DNA of 45,401 nt from Alphaproteobacteria bacterium (GTDB taxonomy: Bacteria; Pseudomonadota; Alphaproteobacteria; RF32; CAG-239), in assembly GCA_016283295.1 (NCBI GenBank), contig JAEEMQ010000009.1, positions 96,713 to 142,113 of the forward strand, in the 5' to 3' direction. Numbering within the stretch: position 1 is the stretch's first letter; the number at the start of each line of letters is the position of its first letter. The notes beneath the pieces were generated by a model. That model made no database searches. It saw only the letters and a list, made by a program, of their open reading frames with translations, and was not told where the DNA came from. The position numbers and the translations under genes were made by a program. Below are positions 41,838-45,401 of the stretch, in pieces.

Positions 41838-42534
41838 AATTTGTCGCGAGGTCGCCGATTTGGCCGCGGTTAAACGGCCGAATGATTTGTTTAATGCTTC
41901 GAGCCAACAGGATAGTGTGTTTTTGAGCGTGGCAAAGTCTTCGCTGGACAGCATGTTGCGTTACGGCGATTGGCAGGAGCTTACCAAAGAGGCTTGGTTT
42001 TTTACGCAGGAAGGCAAAAAACAATATCCGATCAGCGAAATTGCGCCGGATTTTTTCAGTTTGCTCAATAATACGATTTTCGTTAAAGACACGCGAGAGC
42101 GGATTATCGGCGCCATTACGCCGGAACAATGGGCCCGCGAAAAGTGTTTTTGCTGTGCCGGTACCGAGATTAAGTTCAAAATTCAAAACGGGCGCTTTGT
42201 GTTTTTGCACGAGCCGCCGTGTCGGATGAAAATCGTGTTTCAATATCGTTCCGACAATATTGTGTGGGACTTCAACACTTTTGAGGAAAAGAACGTGTTG
42301 ACGGCGAATACCGATGTGCCGATTTTTGATGAATACCTGGTTAAGCTGGATATTTTGTGGCGCTGGCTCAAACGCAACGGGATGGATTATGCCGAAGAAT
42401 ATAACGAGTTCCAGCGTGAGTTGAAAAAGAAATTCGGGGCGGAGTTGGCAACAAAAGATATTTGTCTTGCCGGCCCGGCTTTTGCAGATGAAGGAGTGGC
42501 AGGCAATGCGGTTAAAGTCAGTTACAAGGAATAA
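41821..42534 (+). CDS. Head-tail adaptor-like protein
   Basis: A 237-residue protein with AAGGAG upstream. The N-terminal helical half (ILEICREVADLAAVKRPNDLFN...QQDSVFLSVAKSSLDSMLRYGDWQELTKEAWF) and the C-terminal helical region (YLVKLDILWRWLKRNGMDYAEEYNEFQRELKKKFG) surround a beta-rich middle. The arrangement and the position directly before the propeller protein match the gp4-type adaptor of P22-like tails, which plugs onto the portal. Assignment is by context and architecture, not by a confirmed match. Overlaps the next gene. Confidence 0.65.
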   Translation: MKTILEICREVADLAAVKRPNDLFNASSQQDSVFLSVAKSSLDSMLRYGDWQELTKEAWFFTQEGKKQYPISEIAPDFFSLLNNTIFVKDTRERIIGAITPEQWAREKCFCCAGTEIKFKIQNGRFVFLHEPPCRMKIVFQYRSDNIVWDFNTFEEKNVLTANTDVPIFDEYLVKLDILWRWLKRNGMDYAEEYNEFQRELKKKFGAELATKDICLAGPAFADEGVAGNAVKVSYKE

Positions 42535-44065
42535 TAAATCCGTATATATTACATTACCGTCGCCGATTAACGGATTGAATAAACGTGATAATTGTATGGA
42601 TATGGATGTGCGGTACGCCGCGGTTATGGATAATTATATTCCGCAAGATACCAAGGTGGTTTTGCGCGGCGGTTATGCCAAATATGCGGATTTTGAGGCG
42701 CCGGTCGAAACATTGGCCAGCTATGTCAGCGGTGCCGACAAGCGTTTTTTTGCCGTATCGGGCAAGAAAATTTGGAATATAACTTATGCCGACAACGTGC
42801 AGGCTGTTTTATCGTCGGGTATAAATAACAATCGATTTCATTGTGCTCAATATAAAAACTACCTGTTTTTTGTGAACGGCGTTGACACGCCCAAAGCCTT
42901 TTATATTGACGGCGAAGGTCACGATTGCATCGGCGATTGGGGCTTTTCCGGCAGCGGTCTGACCGCGAGCAATATTGTTAACGTCAGCGTTTCTAAACAG
43001 CGCCTGTGGTTTGTGGAAAAAGATTCGTTAAAAGTCTGGTATCCCGAAACCGCCGGCAATATTTCCGGAACGTTACATTCTTTTGATTTGGCGCAGGTTT
43101 GCCGCTACGGCGGTCGTTTGCTGGCGGTGGCGGATTGGACACAGGACGGCGGACAGGGAATAGACGATTTAACGGTGTTTATAACCTCGGAGGGAGAGGT
43201 TTTGGTATATTCCGGCTCCGATATAGAGAGTGCCGACGATTGGACGTTGCGCGGCTCGTATAAAATCAGTAAACCCATCGGATATGAGTGTTGTCTGCAA
43301 TATCAGGGCGATGTCGTGATTATTACCGAAGACGGCTATGTTCCGCTTTCAAAGGCTTTGCCGCTTAATCAATCAAATACGGCGCAGGTGGCGTTCAGTG
43401 ATTGCATTCGCGGATTGGTTATCGATCGTACGCAAAAATACGGCAGTCGCGAAGGGTGGCAGGGCATTATCTATAGCCGCGGCGGCTACGGTCTGTTCAA
43501 TGTTCCGGTCGCCAATTCGTTTGAACAACACGTTATCAACGTCAACACCGGAGCCTGGTGTCGTTTTACCGGCATTCGCTCGTATTGTTGGTGCAATTTT
43601 GAACGGCGGCTGTATTTCGGCTCGGATAACGCGGTTTATCTGTTTGATGAAGGCCACAGCGATAACGGGGCGCCGATTTGCGGGGTGGTGGAACAAGCAT
43701 ACAGCAATTTGGGGACCGAGCGTCTGAAAAAGGTGCAAATGCTTAATCCGCGCACCAAATCGTCGATACCGTACAGCCTGGCAATTTGGACCAATATGGA
43801 TATGGAGGAGCAAAATATTGATTATGCGGAAAATATCGGCTCGTCCGGCCTGCATAAGTGGAATGAAATGAAGTGGTCTTCCGTTGTCGATGCCAGCGGC
43901 GCCAAATGGTCAAATTCTGGCAGAACCGTTATTCGCAGCCAATGGATAGCCAATTCGGCCACCGGATATAAGGCCGGTATCGTGTTCAAAACCAAAACCC
44001 GCGGCAATCATATCGAATGGTACGAAACCGGGGTGTGCTACGAAACGGGCGAGGGCATATTATGA
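42506..44065 (+). CDS. Beta-propeller tail protein, P22 gp10-like
   Basis: ATG 42506 follows AAGGAG at 9 nt; the track start at 42467 lacks one. The 519-residue protein is nearly all beta with repeating strand units (VETLASYVSGADKRFFAVSGKKIWNITYADN, HCAQYKNYLFFVNGVDTPKAFYIDG, RLWFVEKDSLKVWYPE, DLTVFITSEGEVLVYSGSD, GDVVIITEDGYVPLS, RRLYFGSDNAVYLFDEG), the look of a multi-bladed propeller. P22 gp10, the DNA-stabilising tail hub, has this type and follows gp4, as here. The start of the GNAT gene overlaps its stop by ATGA. Confidence 0.72.
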   Translation: MRLKSVTRNNKSVYITLPSPINGLNKRDNCMDMDVRYAAVMDNYIPQDTKVVLRGGYAKYADFEAPVETLASYVSGADKRFFAVSGKKIWNITYADNVQAVLSSGINNNRFHCAQYKNYLFFVNGVDTPKAFYIDGEGHDCIGDWGFSGSGLTASNIVNVSVSKQRLWFVEKDSLKVWYPETAGNISGTLHSFDLAQVCRYGGRLLAVADWTQDGGQGIDDLTVFITSEGEVLVYSGSDIESADDWTLRGSYKISKPIGYECCLQYQGDVVIITEDGYVPLSKALPLNQSNTAQVAFSDCIRGLVIDRTQKYGSREGWQGIIYSRGGYGLFNVPVANSFEQHVINVNTGAWCRFTGIRSYCWCNFERRLYFGSDNAVYLFDEGHSDNGAPICGVVEQAYSNLGTERLKKVQMLNPRTKSSIPYSLAIWTNMDMEEQNIDYAENIGSSGLHKWNEMKWSSVVDASGAKWSNSGRTVIRSQWIANSATGYKAGIVFKTKTRGNHIEWYETGVCYETGEGIL

Positions 44066-44505
44066 GTTATCGCATCATACAAGACAAAGACGGTACGATA
44101 ACCCGCTGGGTGTGCCAAGGTTTGGGCTATAAAACCGATTGGCTCGGCGATTATCTGACCTTCGGCTTTGAATATGAGGGGCGGCTGGTTGGCGGGCTGA
44201 TTTTTCATGATTGGCGTTGCGGTCATGATATTTGGTGGACGGTTTATACGGTTGATCCGCATTGGTGCAACCGCAGTATGTTGCGGCAGATGTTTGCGTT
44301 GGCATTCAACACGTTACGTTGCCGGCGCATTAATTTGCTTGTCAGCAGACGCAATCGGCGCAGTTTGAATTTTGTGCGGCGCTTGGGTTTTAAACCCGAG
44401 GGCTTGCTGCGCGAATATCGCGAAAACGGCGATGATTGTTATTTTATGGGGATGCTTGCCAAAGAGTGTCCGTGGCTTAATAAGAAAGGGGAAAAAAATG
44501 AGTAA
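44062..44505 (+). CDS. Phage-encoded GNAT acetyltransferase-like protein
   Basis: The start at 44062 overlaps the propeller stop (ATGA). The 147-residue protein has the GNAT fold order: a central beta strand pair (FEYEGRLVGGLIFHDWRCGHDIWWTVYTVDPHW), the pantetheine-binding turn/helix (CNRSMLRQMFALAFNTLRCRRINLLV), and the late SRRNRRSLNFVRRLGFKPEGLLREYRENGDDCYFMGML, which is a classical GNAT C-terminal half. The usual Q/RxxGxG/A loop is not obvious. It lies between virion genes, so it may modify a structural or host protein; the substrate is unknown. Confidence 0.78.
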   Translation: MSYRIIQDKDGTITRWVCQGLGYKTDWLGDYLTFGFEYEGRLVGGLIFHDWRCGHDIWWTVYTVDPHWCNRSMLRQMFALAFNTLRCRRINLLVSRRNRRSLNFVRRLGFKPEGLLREYRENGDDCYFMGMLAKECPWLNKKGEKNE

Positions 44506-45187
44506 ATCAATCGGAAAAATATTCGGAACAAGTTCAACCGGAACTTACGGATATGAAAATAACTATATGAATTATATGAATAATTATAATACATCTAACT
44601 ACGACAATACTTTGAACAATATGACGGCGGCGGCATTGAATATGAGCCAAAATCTTAATGCCATGCCGGCATATCAGTTTAGCGTGGATGGGTCGGATGC
44701 GGCGCGGCAACAGGCGGAAAATGCGACTTTTCAATCGTATGTTGACCGGCTGACACCGCAATATCAGCAGCAGACAAACGATTTGCAAACCAGGTTAATC
44801 AACCAGGGAGTGCCGGTCGGCAGCGAGGCCTATCAGCGGGCGATGAACGACCTGCAAAGTGCTCAGAACGCGGCTCTCAATCAGGCGGCATATCAGAGTG
44901 TGTTGAACGGTCAGAACGCATATTCGCAATCGCTTAGCGACAGCATTAATGCGGCGCAGTTCGGCAACACGGCACAGCAAAATTATATTCAGCAAATACA
45001 ATCGCTATTGGACGGTTCGGTTTCGGGCTACGATAATATGGCAAATTTGTATAATATTCAGAAAGGAGTTGAGGCACGGCAGACCGCGGCCAAACAATCC
45101 GGCTGGAATAATTTGTTTAAAACTTGGGAACTTGCAAACAATTCTGCCAATACAGCTTTTCCTTATATGAAATTTTTCTTGAAATAA
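44498..45187 (+). CDS. Asn/Tyr/Gln-rich phage virion protein
   Basis: ATG 44498 follows AAAGGGG and overlaps the GNAT stop by 8 bp; the track start is inside GNAT. The 229-residue protein opens with a low-complexity Asn/Tyr/Met region (YGYENNYMNYMNNYNTSNYDNTLNNM). It continues as a Gln/Ala-rich helical stretch (QQQTNDLQTRLINQGVPVGSEAYQRAMNDLQSAQNAALNQAAYQSVLNGQ). There is no membrane segment. Proteins with such helices occur among ejection or tail-tip proteins of podoviruses; this is a contextual guess. Confidence 0.65.
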   Translation: MSKSIGKIFGTSSTGTYGYENNYMNYMNNYNTSNYDNTLNNMTAAALNMSQNLNAMPAYQFSVDGSDAARQQAENATFQSYVDRLTPQYQQQTNDLQTRLINQGVPVGSEAYQRAMNDLQSAQNAALNQAAYQSVLNGQNAYSQSLSDSINAAQFGNTAQQNYIQQIQSLLDGSVSGYDNMANLYNIQKGVEARQTAAKQSGWNNLFKTWELANNSANTAFPYMKFFLK

Positions 45188-45202
45188 CTTGATATTAACA
45201 AC

Positions 45203-45236
45203 CGAAAACCGTGCGTATAAAAGCGTGCGGTTTTCG
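45203..45236 (+). terminator. Hairpin after the Gln-rich virion gene
   Basis: CGAAAACCGTGCG / CGTGCGGTTTTCG, 13-bp stem with two G-U pairs and an 8-nt loop, followed by CATTTT. Weak U tract, so possibly a partial terminator. Confidence 0.6.
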
Positions 45237-45261
45237 CATTTTAGAAAGAAAGGTAATAAAA

Positions 45262-45401
45262 ATGGATGATATGAACAGAGAAAGAATATTCGGGAAACGT
45301 ACGGTGCACCGGATAAATCCGCAAACGGGGCAAGATGAATATTATTATTTGGACCCGCGCGGGGCAAGAACCTTTGCCGAGATGAAGGAAATTCCCGTGC
45401 C
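45262..45401 (+). CDS. Phage protein, 3' end outside window
   Basis: The frame from ATG 45262 (MDDMNRERIFGKRTVHRINPQTGQDEYYYLDPRGARTFAEMKEIPV) is open to the edge, with AAAGAAAGG upstream. Only about 46 residues are visible, charged and soluble. Function cannot be told. It is not in the ORF track because of its short visible length. Confidence 0.6.
   Translation, partial: MDDMNRERIFGKRTVHRINPQTGQDEYYYLDPRGARTFAEMKEIPV

Larger units (their letters stand above)
29533..45401. mobile_element. Podovirus-like prophage, left part, continues past window
   Basis: From just after priA to the right edge all genes are phage-like: an XRE repressor region, a GroES homologue, portal, fibres, a complete lysis cassette, TerS/TerL, scaffold, capsid, adaptor-like and propeller-type tail proteins. 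The portal type, the gp10-like propeller and the absence of tape measure or tail sheath point to a short-tailed phage. No integrase, attachment repeat or replication gene is seen in the window. The left border is set at the convergent gene 3 bp from priA; the true attL was not identified. Confidence 0.9.

Noticed and set aside
1-45401. CRISPR array, insertion sequence or rRNA/tRNA genes
   Set aside because: No regularly spaced repeats, transposase motifs or tRNA/rRNA signatures were seen on reading the window.

Overview
The window looks like the chromosome of an alphaproteobacterium of moderate GC, probably a host- or gut-associated lineage (the niche is inference). Three things support this. 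The tpiA-secG-pyrG block is divergent from a ppiD-type gene, an arrangement familiar in Alphaproteobacteria. The recA promoter carries a direct repeat GTTC-N7-GTTC, the alphaproteobacterial LexA box. Most host genes have ordinary AGGAG-type ribosome binding sites.

Host part, 1 to about 29,530. From left to right: a partial helical protein of unknown function; a TerB-like/low-complexity gene pair; a DUF1294-DUF4139 envelope pair; two overlapping envelope lipoprotein-type genes; lon; a lipoprotein; recA with its SOS box; two tandem paralogous outer-membrane beta-barrel genes; trpS; an unknown gene; an HD-domain hydrolase; tpiA-secG-pyrG; ppiD-fmt; a tRNA nucleotidyltransferase with an HD domain; an SPFH/prohibitin-like gene; a small membrane protein; an orphan PhoR-like histidine kinase; and a tight mutS-mazG-priA operon. 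The content is mostly housekeeping: proteostasis, recombination and mismatch repair, replication restart and translation. The two barrel genes, the SPFH gene and the small membrane protein stand apart. They lack a visible Shine-Dalgarno sequence and have their own terminators. The SPFH gene is strongly biased to AAG/GAG codons.

Prophage part, about 29,533 to the right edge, where it is still open. A podovirus-like prophage abuts the priA stop codon. A leftward XRE repressor and a small membrane protein face a rightward 166-aa regulator-like gene across a divergent promoter region. Next comes a consensus promoter followed about 50 bp later by a strong intrinsic terminator, and then the late operon. 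Its order is: GroES-like co-chaperonin, portal, tail fibre, BppU-like Ig protein, fibre with a self-cleaving S74 chaperone, Stealth-like sugar-phosphate transferase, holin-like protein, SleB-type endolysin, second membrane protein, nested Rz/Rz1 spanins, TerS, TerL, small gene, scaffold, major capsid, adaptor-like proteins, beta-propeller tail protein (P22 gp10-like), GNAT, tail/ejection-like protein and a truncated gene. No integrase or replication gene is visible.

The most interesting system is the phage control region. A 13-bp element, ATAAGAAAATTAT, occurs in inverted orientation over the -10 regions of both rightward promoters. The promoter-terminator arrangement upstream of the late genes resembles lambda pR'-tR', with the 166-aa gene in the position of Q. 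The phage GroES homologue, apparently lacking the roof loop, and the fibre-coupled transferase are the next most notable items.
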